From Sphingobacterium sp. SYP-B4668 (GTDB taxonomy: Bacteria > Bacteroidota > Bacteroidia > Sphingobacteriales > Sphingobacteriaceae): 64,000 nt of DNA. The position numbers and the translations under genes are program-made. The DNA is taken from NCBI RefSeq assembly GCF_027627455.1, contig NZ_CP115483.1:1860001-1924000 (forward strand), in the 5' to 3' direction. Within the stretch, counting starts at the first letter, position 1; the number at the start of each line of letters is the position of its first letter. Of the stretch, positions 1 through 8,586 are shown one piece after another. The notes under the pieces were generated by a model. The model had not been told where the DNA came from. It saw only the letters and a list, made by a program, of their open reading frames with translations, and made no database searches.

Positions 1-1
1 G

Positions 2-169
2 CTGTTGGAACAGGGGATTTACACCAATCCTATTTTGTATCCCGCCGTGCCGAAGAAAGATGCCCGTATTAGGATGAGTCTATCTGCATCGCATACACGA
101 GAACAATTAGATAAAACAATTGATGCTTTTGCATACATTAGCAAAGAATTGAATCTAGTACAAGTATAA
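2..169 (+). CDS. C-terminal fragment of an alpha-oxoamine synthase family PLP enzyme
   Basis: Only the last 55 codons lie in the window. They encode the small C-terminal domain of the alpha-oxoamine synthase branch of fold-type I PLP enzymes, which includes 2-amino-3-ketobutyrate CoA ligase, 8-amino-7-oxononanoate synthase and serine palmitoyltransferase. The visible signature is GIYxNP, then PAVP, then ARIRxSLxASHT, typical of the end of these proteins. The PLP lysine and the acyl-CoA site lie outside the window, so the substrate cannot be told. Serine palmitoyltransferase would suit a sphingolipid-making Bacteroidete, but that is inference. A TetR gene starts 1 base after the stop codon, so the two are probably cotranscribed. 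Confidence 0.8.
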   Translation: MLEQGIYTNPILYPAVPKKDARIRMSLSASHTREQLDKTIDAFAYISKELNLVQV

Positions 170-170
170 T

Positions 171-821
171 ATGGAACGAAAGATTGTTGATGGAGAGATC
201 AGGAATAAGGAACGTACAAAGCAGAAGTTATTAGACGCTGTTGGGGAAATCCTTAGAACTGAAGGACATGCCAAGTTGGGAGTGAATAATATTGCAAATA
301 GAGCTGGGGTAAGCAAGAAATTAATATATAGGTACTTTGAGGATGTGGATAATTTGGTGGAAACCTATGTGAAACAGAAGGATTACTGGCTCGCTTTAAA
401 TGATGGGATGTCTGGTTTAATTGAAAACAATAGTCACGATTTTGGAAAGGAATTGGCGGGAAGTTTTTTAGAGAATTTGTTTATGCATTTAGAGCACCTG
501 CCCGAAACTCAGAAAGTGATTCTCTGGGAGATTTCTGAAAAAAGTAAAATCATGAAGGATATAAGTGAGGTTAGAGAAACGATTGGGAATGAGCTTTTCA
601 AAATGACCGACCCTTATTTTGAAGGGTCGGATGTGGATTTAAGAGCCGCGTATGCGATTATGTTGGGCGGTATTTATTATCTCAATCTGCATGCTAACGC
701 TACAGGAGGTACATTTTGTGAGATCGATACCAAATCAGATATTGGAAAAGCACGCGTCAGTAAAATGTTGCGAATGTTAATTGGTTACTGTTTTGATGAT
801 GCTGGAACTAAAAATAAATAA
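171..821 (+). CDS. TetR/AcrR family transcriptional regulator
   Basis: A 216-residue protein with an N-terminal TetR-type DNA-binding domain at about residues 13-60. The pattern is a first helix (KQKLLDAVGEIL), then NNIANRAGVSKKLIYRYF, the usual HTH with its Y-x-Y-F end. The remaining 150 residues should form the all-helical ligand-binding and dimer domain, which is not specific enough to name a ligand. The gene starts 1 base after the preceding PLP enzyme gene and ends in a perfect hairpin shared with the convergent lipoprotein gene. It is probably a repressor that responds to a small molecule. Its natural target may be its own operon, which is inference from position. Confidence 0.85.
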   Translation: MERKIVDGEIRNKERTKQKLLDAVGEILRTEGHAKLGVNNIANRAGVSKKLIYRYFEDVDNLVETYVKQKDYWLALNDGMSGLIENNSHDFGKELAGSFLENLFMHLEHLPETQKVILWEISEKSKIMKDISEVRETIGNELFKMTDPYFEGSDVDLRAAYAIMLGGIYYLNLHANATGGTFCEIDTKSDIGKARVSKMLRMLIGYCFDDAGTKNK

Positions 822-863
822 CAATAAAAAAGCTCAATTATCTGGATTGAGCTTTTTTATTGT
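821..863. terminator. Bidirectional intrinsic terminator between convergent genes
   Basis: Bases 821-837 are the exact reverse complement of 847-863 (17 bp), with a 9-base loop. The core is AGCTCAA/TTGAGCT flanked by A- and T-runs, so either strand gives a stem followed by U residues. It separates the TetR gene from the convergent lipoprotein gene. Confidence 0.88.
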
Positions 864-888
864 TATCTGTAAATAATTTGATAGAATG

Positions 889-1584
889 CTATTTAAAGCG
901 ATTACCCATAAGGTCGCGCTTGATTCCTATTAGTAATCCTTTCTCAAAATGAAGGTAATAAATGTGAAATTCTTTTTCTGATAAAGGGATTGAAAAATAC
1001 CAGTTATTGGAATCGGACATTATGGGGTCAAATGCTTTCGCAGTGTTTTTATCAAATAAAGATATGCGTTGCAAACGGGGTGCATACTTGGGGATGGAGT
1101 TCAATTTTTGGAGCTTAGTGTATATAGTAGAAATTACATCGCCTACGGAAATCCTATTGGTTACAGATTCTCCAACAGGCCAATGGCTGAGTTTGTCACC
1201 ATTGTTCGTCCATATGGATTTTATCTTGTCATCTTCGAAAGATACTTGGATACCTTTAGAAGTGCCTTTTGTCTCATCAAAAAGTAGTTGATTATATAAG
1301 TGGAGTCTATCCTTCAAATCTTGGACGTTTGTAAATATATTGGCTACGATTTGTAAGTTTTTTGAAGTCTGTTGTTCTTCCTGTATTTTTTGGACGGCCT
1401 GATAGACTACATGTGCTGTATTACCGATGGTCATCCCTTGCATATTGCCTTCAGAGATGCTGTCGGATTCGAGTACAAAGAGCGGCTCAGGCTCGGGACC
1501 AGTTGGGTCGACTCGAGGGGCGGTTTTAGAACAGGAGACCAGAGCCATCAATAAAAGCATAAAATATGTGTAGGTTTTTTTCAT
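889..1584 (-). CDS. Hypothetical lipoprotein
   Basis: A 231-residue protein with a clear lipoprotein signal: Lys-Lys near the N terminus, a hydrophobic stretch, and a lipobox ending LVSC, so Cys18 should be lipidated. A short Pro/Glu-rich linker follows (PTGPEPEPL). The rest is a mixed alpha/beta region with no motif I recognise. It should sit on the periplasmic side of the inner or outer membrane, or be surface exposed. It is convergent with the TetR gene and shares its terminator. No function can be assigned. Confidence 0.7.
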   Translation of the reverse strand: MKKTYTYFMLLLMALVSCSKTAPRVDPTGPEPEPLFVLESDSISEGNMQGMTIGNTAHVVYQAVQKIQEEQQTSKNLQIVANIFTNVQDLKDRLHLYNQLLFDETKGTSKGIQVSFEDDKIKSIWTNNGDKLSHWPVGESVTNRISVGDVISTIYTKLQKLNSIPKYAPRLQRISLFDKNTAKAFDPIMSDSNNWYFSIPLSEKEFHIYYLHFEKGLLIGIKRDLMGNRFK

Positions 1585-1718
1585 GTATTGGTTTCTTTAA
1601 TAAGAAAAACGTTTACTCTGGGCGATGTGCTACAAATTATGCTATATATTTTATGACAGCATGTGTTCAAGCATATAGCGCTAACCCATTCGCGCATCTC
1701 TATCCTCACAATAATTGT

Positions 1719-1753
1719 AAAAAAAAAGCTTCACTGAAAAGTGAAGCTTTTTT
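1719..1753 (-). terminator. Terminator of tRNA-Lys copy 1
   Basis: A perfect 14-bp inverted repeat (1722-1735 with 1740-1753) built on AAGCTTCACT/AGTGAAGCTT with a GAAA loop. On the minus strand it is followed by a long T-run. It lies 5 bases beyond the 3' end of the tRNA-Lys gene. Confidence 0.85.
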
Positions 1754-1757
1754 TTTA

Positions 1758-1858
1758 GTGATCCCGCTGGGATTCGAACCCAGGACCCATACATTAAAAG
1801 TGTATTGCTCTACCAGCTGAGCTACGGAATCCTTTCTGTTTTTGAAAGTGATGCAAAG
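1758..1858. repeat. 101-bp direct repeat, copy 1 (tRNA-Lys plus leader)
   Basis: These 101 bases recur without a mismatch at 8587-8687 in the same orientation. The repeat covers the whole tRNA-Lys gene and its leader up to the -7 box. Beyond the perfect part, terminator hairpins and -33 regions are also related but diverged. The two copies bracket 6.7 kb. Confidence 0.95.
1759..1831 (-). tRNA. tRNA-Lys (anticodon TTT), copy 1
   Basis: Read on the minus strand, 73 bases fold into a standard cloverleaf. The acceptor stem is GATTCCG paired with CGGGATC (one T-G pair), the D arm is GCTC...GAGC, the anticodon arm is ATACA-CTTTTAA-TGTAT with anticodon TTT, and the T arm is CTGGG-TTCGAAT-CCCAG. The discriminator is A and only one C of CCA follows, so the CCA end is added after transcription. 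An identical gene lies at 8588-8660. Confidence 0.96.
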
Positions 1859-1885
1859 ATAGGATTTTCTATCTTATCTTCCAAA
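1854..1885 (-). promoter_or_regulatory. Bacteroidetes-type promoter for tRNA-Lys copy 1
   Basis: On the minus strand TTTG (1882-1885) and TATCTTTG (1854-1861) are separated by 20 bases, matching the phylum consensus TTTG-N19-21-TAnnTTTG. It lies 22 bases upstream of the mature tRNA. The second tRNA-Lys copy has the same boxes with the same spacing but a different spacer, which supports the assignment. Confidence 0.85.
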
Positions 1886-1925
1886 TAAAATTGTAAAGAT
1901 AGGTGTTGAATGTACACTTTACTTT

Positions 1926-2303
1926 CTACAGATGCTGGTCGATTAAGATAGGATTGCCATCAGGGTCAACAACAATAAAACCAGCGGGGCCTGAACTTCC
2001 TTCATCGACCTCCTGCTGCGGGAAGATACCATCCTCTTTAAGACTCATCTGTATAGCTCTGACGTCATCAAAGGAATCGAGTGCGCGTGCATTGCTATCC
2101 CAACCTGGGTTGAAGGTGAGCATATTTCTTTCAAGCATTCCTTGAAACAGTCCTATTAAACTGTCTTCATTTTTCATAATCAGGTAGTTCTTGTCTAGAT
2201 TGCCAGCAAATACCGAGAAGCCAAATTTTTCATAAAATTCTTTCGAAGCTCTAATGTCCTTGACATTTAAGCTGATGGAAAATGCACCAAGTTTCATATT
2301 CAT
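1926..2303 (-). CDS. VOC (glyoxalase/bleomycin-resistance) family protein
   Basis: A 125-residue protein of the vicinal oxygen chelate fold. Visible signatures are the opening SISLNVKDIRASKEFYEKFGF, a central NEDSLIGLFQG strand, and the closing FIVVDPDGNPILIDQ, the usual second beta-alpha-beta-beta-beta unit with an acidic metal-ligand position. Small single-domain members include glyoxalases, dioxygenases and resistance proteins, and the substrate cannot be inferred. Translation may start at the first Met or at Met3. It lies just inside the first tRNA-Lys repeat, on the opposite strand to the signalling block. Confidence 0.8.
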   Translation of the reverse strand: MNMKLGAFSISLNVKDIRASKEFYEKFGFSVFAGNLDKNYLIMKNEDSLIGLFQGMLERNMLTFNPGWDSNARALDSFDDVRAIQMSLKEDGIFPQQEVDEGSSGPAGFIVVDPDGNPILIDQHL

Positions 2304-2648
2304 TTATTTGAGATATCGTAATAAAGTTAACCATTCTCTATATTATAAAGACGTAAATGTACATAAGGTCAGTTATAGTGGTGTAGGGGGGGGCTCCTCG
2401 AAACTTATTTGCAATTAAAGATTCCATATATAGGCATGATATAAATTGATATGGTATAAAGGTGTAAGATGAATAGTGAAATTCTATTATATAGAGATTT
2501 TGATTTTCATGTTTTTATCCTGCGGTGCGTAGATAAAAATGCTTTTTGGAGAAGTGAAAAGTATAGGGAAATTATTTACCCCAACAGTTAAACCTTTAGT
2601 TTTAATTGATTAGTTTTGTAATTCATTCAAATACTTAAACCATTTTTC
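2304..2648. other. Intergenic region with a small hairpin and a promoter box
   Basis: This 345-base divergent region separates the VOC gene and the GNAT-like gene. It holds a run of eight G residues (2386-2393), an 8-bp hairpin (TTTTTATC at 2512-2519 with GATAAAAA at 2532-2539), and a -7 box TAGTTTTG at 2611-2618. No coding sequence or RNA gene was recognised. Confidence 0.6.
2611..2618 (+). promoter_or_regulatory. Putative -7 box of the GNAT-like/ThiF gene set
   Basis: TAGTTTTG matches TAnnTTTG and lies 30 bases before the GTG start of the GNAT-like gene. No good TTTG is seen at the -33 position, so this rests on the -7 box alone. Confidence 0.5.
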
Positions 2649-3461
2649 GTGACACTAATATTCAAAGATGAACGTCCTGTGGTGAGGTTAAGAGCTTTTC
2701 GAGCTGTTGATGATCCCAAAACTTGTGAGCGCTTTATTGAGGGGCATGCCCATGTCTTGACAGCCATAGGGGTAAAGAAAGTAACTTCATCCCGAAATGA
2801 TTGGATGTATAATCCTGCTGCTTTTGTACTAATCGTAGAATCTCTTGACGGTGAAAATGTATATGGTGGTGCGCGTATACACGTTGCCGGAGGTTCACAA
2901 CCACTTCCAATAGAAGAAGCAACGGGCAATATGGATCCTAAAATTTTTGATTTGGTATGGCGTTATGCTCAAGATGGTGCTGGTGAAGGTTGTGGGTTAT
3001 GGAATTCTCGTGAGATTGCTGGGTATGGTATAGGAAGTATTTTTCTGACGCGGGCAGCGATAGCCATTGCCCCTCAGATTGGACTGAAGTCGCTATTTGC
3101 TCTTTGTGCTCCTTATACCATCAACCTGACCAAAAGTGTGGGATACCGCTTAGAGACTAGTGTGGGCAATGAAGGAACATTTTATTATCCCAAATTGGAT
3201 TTATTGGCCACAACCATGATACTAGATGACGTCAGTAATTTACAATCCGCATCCGAGGAAGATAGGAATGCAATTCTAGCATTACGGAGTCAAGGAGATA
3301 TCGTCAGGATTGAAGAGCTACGCTCAAAAAAAATAGAGATTCAGTATCAACTGCAGTTAAGTAATATGGATAGTTGGGATTTAAAATCAATTGTTTCCAA
3401 CGCTAAAAAACGTACTAATCTCGATGTTGATATTAAAGAAGATGATATACAGATAATGTAG
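2649..3461 (+). CDS. GNAT-fold, N-acyltransferase-like protein
   Basis: A 270-residue protein with a GTG start; no in-frame ATG lies nearby and a stop codon is 30 bases upstream. Residues about 15-170 look like a GNAT or N-acyl-amino-acid-synthase (FeeM-like) fold. There is a strand with VLIVESLDGENVYGGARI, then a glycine-containing stretch GYGIGSIFLTRAA at the acyl-CoA loop, then AIAPQIGLKSLFALCAPYTINLTKSVGYRL, the usual late helix and strand of GNAT enzymes. The C-terminal 70 residues are helical and acidic. The acyl donor and acceptor are unknown. The E1-like gene follows 19 bases downstream and a membrane sensor kinase after that. I infer a modifying enzyme working with the adenylyltransferase. 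The fold call is by eye and needs a profile search. Confidence 0.55.
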   Translation: MTLIFKDERPVVRLRAFRAVDDPKTCERFIEGHAHVLTAIGVKKVTSSRNDWMYNPAAFVLIVESLDGENVYGGARIHVAGGSQPLPIEEATGNMDPKIFDLVWRYAQDGAGEGCGLWNSREIAGYGIGSIFLTRAAIAIAPQIGLKSLFALCAPYTINLTKSVGYRLETSVGNEGTFYYPKLDLLATTMILDDVSNLQSASEEDRNAILALRSQGDIVRIEELRSKKIEIQYQLQLSNMDSWDLKSIVSNAKKRTNLDVDIKEDDIQIM

Positions 3462-3480
3462 CACAAATTGTTTGAAATAT

Positions 3481-4575
3481 ATGATAGACGATTTAGAATA
3501 CAAGTTTCCATACAAACCGTTGTATTTCCGGATTAAAAATGCCAATGAAAAAGCACAATTGGAGAGTCTCCGGGAAAAAGAACAAATTGTTTTTGTATAT
3601 GACGAAATTGAGAGGCAGGTTCTTGAGCTCATCCGCTGTCGTTATCCTGGAGGTCATGATTCGTCAACAAACCCTGAGGACTACATCGATAATGTTTTGG
3701 AGGGCAAGACTTTTGACGAATACGGTGTTTGGATTTATTATCCATGGCGTAAAACGTTGGTACATATACTAGACGAAATGGAATTCGTAGAAGTAAGAAC
3801 CAATCGCAACCAATTTAAAATAACAAAAGAAGAACAGAATCTTCTTTTGAAAAAAAAAGTGGGTATTGTAGGGCTCTCCGTAGGTCAATCTGTAGCGTTA
3901 ACCATGGCGATGGAGCGCACATGCGGTGTTCTAAAGCTTGCGGATTTTGACGAATTGGATTTGAGTAATCTGAATAGATTGAGGACGGGTATTTTTAATC
4001 TATCCGTTCCGAAAGTTGTCATTGCCGCAAGGGAAATTGCAGAGATAGACCCCTACCTAAAAATCGAGATTTTCCCAGAAGGTCTTAAACCTGAGAATTA
4101 CGATGCTTTTTTTGACGTGAATGAACCCTTGGATTTGTTGGTGGAAGTCTGCGATAGCTTTGAAGTCAAATTAGAGAGCCGATTTAAAGCTAAAGAATTA
4201 AAAATACCTGTTTTAATGGATACAAATGATCGTGGAATGATAGATGTTGAACGATTTGATTTGAATCCAGATCGACCGGTATTTCACGGTTTGGCAGAAG
4301 GTCTTACGTTGGAAAGACTGCGTACATTATCGGCGGGAGACCGAGCTACGGCGCTAATGAAAATTGTTGAAGTTGATAAGCTATCTGCGAGAATGAAAAG
4401 TTCTATTCCTGAAATCAAACGTTCTCTTTTGTCTTGGCCTCAACTGGCCTCTGAAGTCGTTTTGGGAGGTGCTATGACTACTGACGTTTGTCGAAGAATA
4501 TTACTTGGTTATCCTATCGCTTCCGGCCGCTACTATGTGGACATGAGTGAGTTGATAGGGAATAAAAACAAATGA
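3481..4575 (+). CDS. E1-like (ThiF/MoeB-fold) adenylyltransferase, Rv1355c-like
   Basis: A stand-alone ThiF-fold enzyme of about 364 residues. The N-terminal 110 residues end in YGVWIYYPWRKTLVHIL, an extension I associate from memory with Rv1355c family proteins. The Rossmann domain then shows VGIVGLSVGQS (nucleotide loop), LADFDELDLSNLNRLR (the D-x-D and N-L-N-R adenylation motif) and a conserved VPKV lysine. LVEVCDSFEVK follows, where a cysteine sits at the usual D-x-x-D-N-F-x-x-R position. No CxxC zinc pairs are present. Known members activate a C-terminal carboxylate with ATP. No ThiS/MoaD-like or E2 gene is nearby, and the nitroreductase half of longer Rv1355c proteins is missing. I chose the ATG; an in-frame TTG lies three codons upstream. 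Confidence 0.75.
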   Translation: MIDDLEYKFPYKPLYFRIKNANEKAQLESLREKEQIVFVYDEIERQVLELIRCRYPGGHDSSTNPEDYIDNVLEGKTFDEYGVWIYYPWRKTLVHILDEMEFVEVRTNRNQFKITKEEQNLLLKKKVGIVGLSVGQSVALTMAMERTCGVLKLADFDELDLSNLNRLRTGIFNLSVPKVVIAAREIAEIDPYLKIEIFPEGLKPENYDAFFDVNEPLDLLVEVCDSFEVKLESRFKAKELKIPVLMDTNDRGMIDVERFDLNPDRPVFHGLAEGLTLERLRTLSAGDRATALMKIVEVDKLSARMKSSIPEIKRSLLSWPQLASEVVLGGAMTTDVCRRILLGYPIASGRYYVDMSELIGNKNK

Positions 4576-4600
4576 TTTCCTGCTTTCAAATTGCTTAAGT

Positions 4601-6760
4601 ATGAATTATAGAGGTTTTTTGGTTATTTTCTTAATGCTCACATCCTTTCTCCGTACATATGCAGGTGATGCATTTGTGTTTACTACGGAGTCTGATGGTG
4701 AATATATCGGAAAATACGTTTTTGTTTTAAAAGATCCCACTAAAAAACTGACTTTTGTAGATGTACGTCATCGACCAGATTTGTTTCAACGAAGTGGTCA
4801 AGAAGTCCCTAATTTAGGTGTTCAAGATGTGAATAACTGGATTCGATTTGAAATAGAAAATCTATCCACGGATGAAAAACTGGTTGTAAACCTCTCGCAT
4901 GCCAATATTGATGAAGTAATTTTTTATTCTTTGAAAAATGGCGATATAGATAGCACTACAATGAAATTGGGAGGTGATATGGGGGCTAGAGATTATCCAC
5001 ATCAATTCTTTCTATTTGAAGTACCTATAAAAAAGGGTGAAAAGATGACATGTTTCATTAAACTTAGAAGTGGCACCCAACTTTCAGCTCCAATTTCTAT
5101 ACACAGCCCTAAAGGGTTAATAAGAACACTTTTAAATACAGATATTTTCTCTGCAATATATATTGGACTTATGTTATCCATGATTTTGTATAACATATTT
5201 CTGTATTTTTCGACTCGTGAGCCACATTATTATGTTTATGTGAATTATATTTTTTGGGTTGCCGTCGCACAGTTAGCGGTTTTAGGGGTTATAGAGCCTA
5301 TCTTTGGAGTATATAATAGCTGGGTATCTAGTCGATTTCTTACCTTCTCTGGCGCTATGTCAGGCATTGGTGCGATTTTCTTTGTAAAGTCGTTTCTTCA
5401 TACAAAGAAAAATGCTCCAAGACTTCATGTACTCTTAAATGTATTTTTGGTAGGATATTTGGTTGCTATCGGACTTTTGGGATTGAATGTAGTAATACCA
5501 GCATATAAAATGGTCAATGTTGTAGCTGGAGGTGGTTCAACAATTGTTTTGATATTAGCTTTTAGATTATCGAGTCAAAAGTACCAACAAACTAAATATT
5601 TTCTTTACGCATGGTGTGTCTTTTTAGTAAGCGTTTTGATATATGTGCTTAAAGACTATAATGTATTACCTTATAATTTTTTTACATTACGATCTGTTCA
5701 AATAGGATCTGTGTTCGAAGCTATATTGCTTTCTTTCGCTTTAGGTGATAAGATTAATATTTATCGTAAAGAAAAGGATGAATCCCAAGCTCGTGAATTG
5801 GAGACTTCTTTGGAGAATGAGCGCCTTATTAGGGAGCAAAATGTCGTTTTGGAGCAAAAGGTAGAGGAGCGTACTCATGAATTGACCCAGTCAAATGAAT
5901 CCCTGCAGACCACATTGACTCATCTTAAGGAAACGCAGTCACAGTTGGTTGAGGCAGAAAAAATGGCCTCTTTGGGACAACTCACTGCTGGAGTTGCACA
6001 TGAAATTAACAATCCAATTAATTTTGTGTCATCCAATGTTGCACCTTTGAAAAGAGACATCAAAATGATTTGGGAGACTTTGGAAGAAATCGAAAAAATA
6101 GCGCTCAACGATACATTGTCTTACGATGAAAAGCAATTAGCTATTGCAGCCTATAAGGAAGAACTCGATATAGAATACCTCAAGATCGAGGTTGATTTTT
6201 TGCTTAAGGGGATGCAAGATGGTGCGCAAAGGACGGCAGAAATTGTCAAGAGCTTGCGTATTTTTTCGCGTGTGGATGAGGATACACTTAAGTATGCTGA
6301 TATTAACGAGGGACTTGAATCTACGATGGTTATCTTAAACAGTTTGATGCAAAATGGTATTGAGGTTCAGAAGGACTTTGGTGATTTACCAAAAGTAGAA
6401 TGTTACGCTGGAAAGCTTAATCAGGTATTTTTGAATATGTTGACAAATGCTATTTATGCCATCAACAAAAAATTTGAGTCTAAGGTCGGTGGAAAGTTGA
6501 TGATTCATACGGGAATACTTGATAACAATACCTCGATTTATGTCAAAATAGTCGATAACGGCATAGGTATTCCTGATGATATTCGGGAGAGAATTTTCGA
6601 CCCTTTTTTCACAACCAAGGATGTTGGAGAGGGTACAGGTTTGGGCATGTCTATTGCTTATAATACAATTGCTAAACATCAGGGAAAAATCTTGGTAGAT
6701 TCCACTCTGGGCGAAGGAACGACTTTTACGTTGATTATTCCGGTTCAGCAAAATATTTAA
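4601..6760 (+). CDS. 7TM-DISM membrane sensor histidine kinase
   Basis: A 719-residue sensor kinase. A signal peptide (about 1-21) leads to a periplasmic 7TMR-DISM extracellular domain (about 25-175), then seven transmembrane helices (about 180-390). A coiled coil (395-450) joins these to a HisKA domain with [21 protein letters not shown], where His467 is the likely phosphorylation site. The C-terminal GHKL ATPase has the N box around 607-622, DNGIGIP, and GTGLGMS. Extracellular DISM domains of this type are thought to bind carbohydrate-like ligands, but the signal is unknown. It starts 25 bases after the E1-like gene and precedes a receiver-kinase hybrid, so the four genes read like one unit. 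Confidence 0.9.
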   Translation: MNYRGFLVIFLMLTSFLRTYAGDAFVFTTESDGEYIGKYVFVLKDPTKKLTFVDVRHRPDLFQRSGQEVPNLGVQDVNNWIRFEIENLSTDEKLVVNLSHANIDEVIFYSLKNGDIDSTTMKLGGDMGARDYPHQFFLFEVPIKKGEKMTCFIKLRSGTQLSAPISIHSPKGLIRTLLNTDIFSAIYIGLMLSMILYNIFLYFSTREPHYYVYVNYIFWVAVAQLAVLGVIEPIFGVYNSWVSSRFLTFSGAMSGIGAIFFVKSFLHTKKNAPRLHVLLNVFLVGYLVAIGLLGLNVVIPAYKMVNVVAGGGSTIVLILAFRLSSQKYQQTKYFLYAWCVFLVSVLIYVLKDYNVLPYNFFTLRSVQIGSVFEAILLSFALGDKINIYRKEKDESQARELETSLENERLIREQNVVLEQKVEERTHELTQSNESLQTTLTHLKETQSQLVEAEKMASLGQLTAGVAHEINNPINFVSSNVAPLKRDIKMIWETLEEIEKIALNDTLSYDEKQLAIAAYKEELDIEYLKIEVDFLLKGMQDGAQRTAEIVKSLRIFSRVDEDTLKYADINEGLESTMVILNSLMQNGIEVQKDFGDLPKVECYAGKLNQVFLNMLTNAIYAINKKFESKVGGKLMIHTGILDNNTSIYVKIVDNGIGIPDDIRERIFDPFFTTKDVGEGTGLGMSIAYNTIAKHQGKILVDSTLGEGTTFTLIIPVQQNI

Positions 6761-6843
6761 GAAAAAGTAGCGCTGAAACGTTGTAAATATCATTAACTTC
6801 GTTTTATGCGCTTGTCGGGTGAATATCTATTTATTATGAGATT

Positions 6844-7929
6844 ATGCAGGAAGAACTAGAAATACTATATATCGATGACGAGATAAACAATCTAGTTGGC
6901 TTTAAAGCTAATTTTAGGTATCGCTATGTGGTGCACACAGCATCCAATACTGCTGATGCGCAAGAAATCTTGCTTAAGAACCCTAATATACGTATCATTT
7001 TCTGTGATCAACGGATGCCTAATGAGGTTGGTGTGGATTTTTTGAATCGTATAAAAAAGGATTTCCCAAGACCTATTCGAATTTTATTGACGGCTTATGC
7101 AGATATGAACACCGTAGTAGATGCCGTAAACAAGGGACATATCTTTAGATTCGTTCGTAAACCTTGGATGGAAGAAGAGATTATCTCATCTATTGAAGAA
7201 GCGAATAAATTCTACATTGCCAACTCACTCTTGGATATTCGAAATGAGGAGCTGCAAAAGGCCTACGATGAGTTGGATAAATTTGCCTATAGCGTGAGTC
7301 ATGATCTTAGGGATCCACTTACGGGTGTGTTGTCAGCAGTTAAGCTTGCATTGACCTTTGATCAAATAGAACATATTCATAAGTTATTGACCCTTATGGA
7401 AGACTCACTGACTCGGTTAGATGATTATATCGATAGCTTGCGTGACTATTATTTGTTGAGAAGGGGAGAGCTCCAATTGTCCGAAATTGATTTTCGCGAA
7501 CTTTTTGATAATATTAAGCAGTTTTACAAGATGTATACGCAGAATAGTGCTGTTACGTTTGAAATTAATGTTCATCAGATGGAAGGCTTCAAAAATGATA
7601 AGGCCGTGCTTGAGCTCATTCTACACAACCTGTTGTCCAATTCTTTTAAGTACCAACGTGCTGAATCGGATAAAAAATCGGTCACATTGTCGGTCTCTGT
7701 AGCCAACGGTCAGGCAACGATTATTGTTAGTGACACTGGGATAGGAATTTCATCCGAACATATCAGTGATATCTTTAAGCTATTTTTTAGAGGGAGTGAT
7801 CAAGCCAAGGGCATGGGCTTTGGGCTATACAATGTGCATAGTGCATTGTTAAAACTCCAAGGGACGATTGACGTGAAATCGGAACTAGGGGTAGGAACGA
7901 CATTTGTCGTTGTCATTCCTACGAAATAG
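6844..7929 (+). CDS. Hybrid response regulator/histidine kinase (soluble)
   Basis: A 361-residue soluble protein. The N-terminal receiver (about 5-120) has the acidic pair Asp11/Asp12, phosphoacceptor Asp55 in CDQRMP, Thr83 and Lys106 in RKPW. A linker leads to a HisKA-like segment with FAYSVSHDLRDPL (His153) and a GHKL ATPase with HNLLSNSFKYQ, SDTGIGIS and MGFGLYNVHSA. This receiver-first layout suggests a phosphorelay intermediate that takes phosphate from one kinase and drives its own kinase domain. It follows the 7TM-DISM kinase by 83 bases. Its receiver closely resembles the neighbouring single-domain receiver, pointing to duplication. No DNA-binding output domain is present. Confidence 0.88.
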   Translation: MQEELEILYIDDEINNLVGFKANFRYRYVVHTASNTADAQEILLKNPNIRIIFCDQRMPNEVGVDFLNRIKKDFPRPIRILLTAYADMNTVVDAVNKGHIFRFVRKPWMEEEIISSIEEANKFYIANSLLDIRNEELQKAYDELDKFAYSVSHDLRDPLTGVLSAVKLALTFDQIEHIHKLLTLMEDSLTRLDDYIDSLRDYYLLRRGELQLSEIDFRELFDNIKQFYKMYTQNSAVTFEINVHQMEGFKNDKAVLELILHNLLSNSFKYQRAESDKKSVTLSVSVANGQATIIVSDTGIGISSEHISDIFKLFFRGSDQAKGMGFGLYNVHSALLKLQGTIDVKSELGVGTTFVVVIPTK

Positions 7930-7942
7930 GTGATGTGGCTAA

Positions 7943-8413
7943 TTACGAAAGTAATTTCTGTCGAAGTAAGAATTCCAATTGTTCGTTTGATATTTCTAAT
8001 TTGGAATATGTTTCCAATATTTTTTTTCGTTCAGCATAAACCTCATAAGCTCGTTGAATAGTCTGATCCAATTCTTCTTCGCTCCACGGCTTGTTGAGAT
8101 AGTGGAAAATCTTGCCTTTATTGACTGCATCTATGACTGCTCCCATGTCTGTATAACCTGTCAGTAATATTCGCATGGGTTCAGGGTTCACCTTAATGAT
8201 TTCTTCTAAAAATTCGACGCCGGTCATTTCTGGCATTCGTTGGTCGGTAATGATGATATCTATCGGGGTTCTCTTGACAAGTTCGATTGCAACAGCACCG
8301 CTGATGGCAGTATATACTTTGTACTTAAGACGAAATGTAGCCTTGAAGGAAAATAGATTGTTCTCCTCATCATCCACATACAGTATGGAGATTTTGTTGT
8401 CTTTATTTTTCAT
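7943..8413 (-). CDS. Single-domain response regulator (receiver only)
   Basis: A 156-residue CheY-like receiver with Asp14/Asp15, phosphoacceptor Asp57 in ITDQRMP, Thr85 and Lys108 in NKPW. A short coiled coil of about 35 residues follows and there is no output domain. By eye roughly half its receiver positions match the hybrid protein encoded convergently 13 bases away, including FKAxFR, GVxFLxxI, RILLT and DAVNKGxIF. It could act as a phosphate sink or as a shuttle. The opposite orientation suggests separate control. No terminator is visible in the 13-base gap. Confidence 0.88.
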   Translation of the reverse strand: MKNKDNKISILYVDDEENNLFSFKATFRLKYKVYTAISGAVAIELVKRTPIDIIITDQRMPEMTGVEFLEEIIKVNPEPMRILLTGYTDMGAVIDAVNKGKIFHYLNKPWSEEELDQTIQRAYEVYAERKKILETYSKLEISNEQLEFLLRQKLLS

Positions 8414-8554
8414 GAGATATCATGTTTAGTGTGATAGATAAAAGAGAATACGTTGACAAGTTAACAAAAGTCTCTTAAAAAATCAAAAAGAGAATCATCT
8501 GCCATTTTTTTAAGTGATCGCTGGCCTCTGTTTTTACATCCCCTGTTGGATATA

Positions 8555-8586
8555 AAAAAAGCTCCACTGAGAAGTGAAGCTTTTTT
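8555..8586 (-). terminator. Terminator of tRNA-Lys copy 2
   Basis: The counterpart of the hairpin beside tRNA-Lys copy 1: GCTCCACT pairs with AGTGAAGC with one C-A mismatch, flanked by an A-run (T-run on the minus strand). It is immediately downstream of the tRNA. Confidence 0.75.

Noticed and set aside
2386..2393. Run of eight G residues
   Set aside because: A homopolymer of this length could be phase-variable, but it is far from any promoter box or start codon, so no effect is supported.
3481..4575. A CBASS- or Bil-like ubiquitin-type defence operon
   Set aside because: Only the E1-like gene is present. There is no E2, JAB peptidase, cyclase or ubiquitin-like gene nearby, so the label is not supported.
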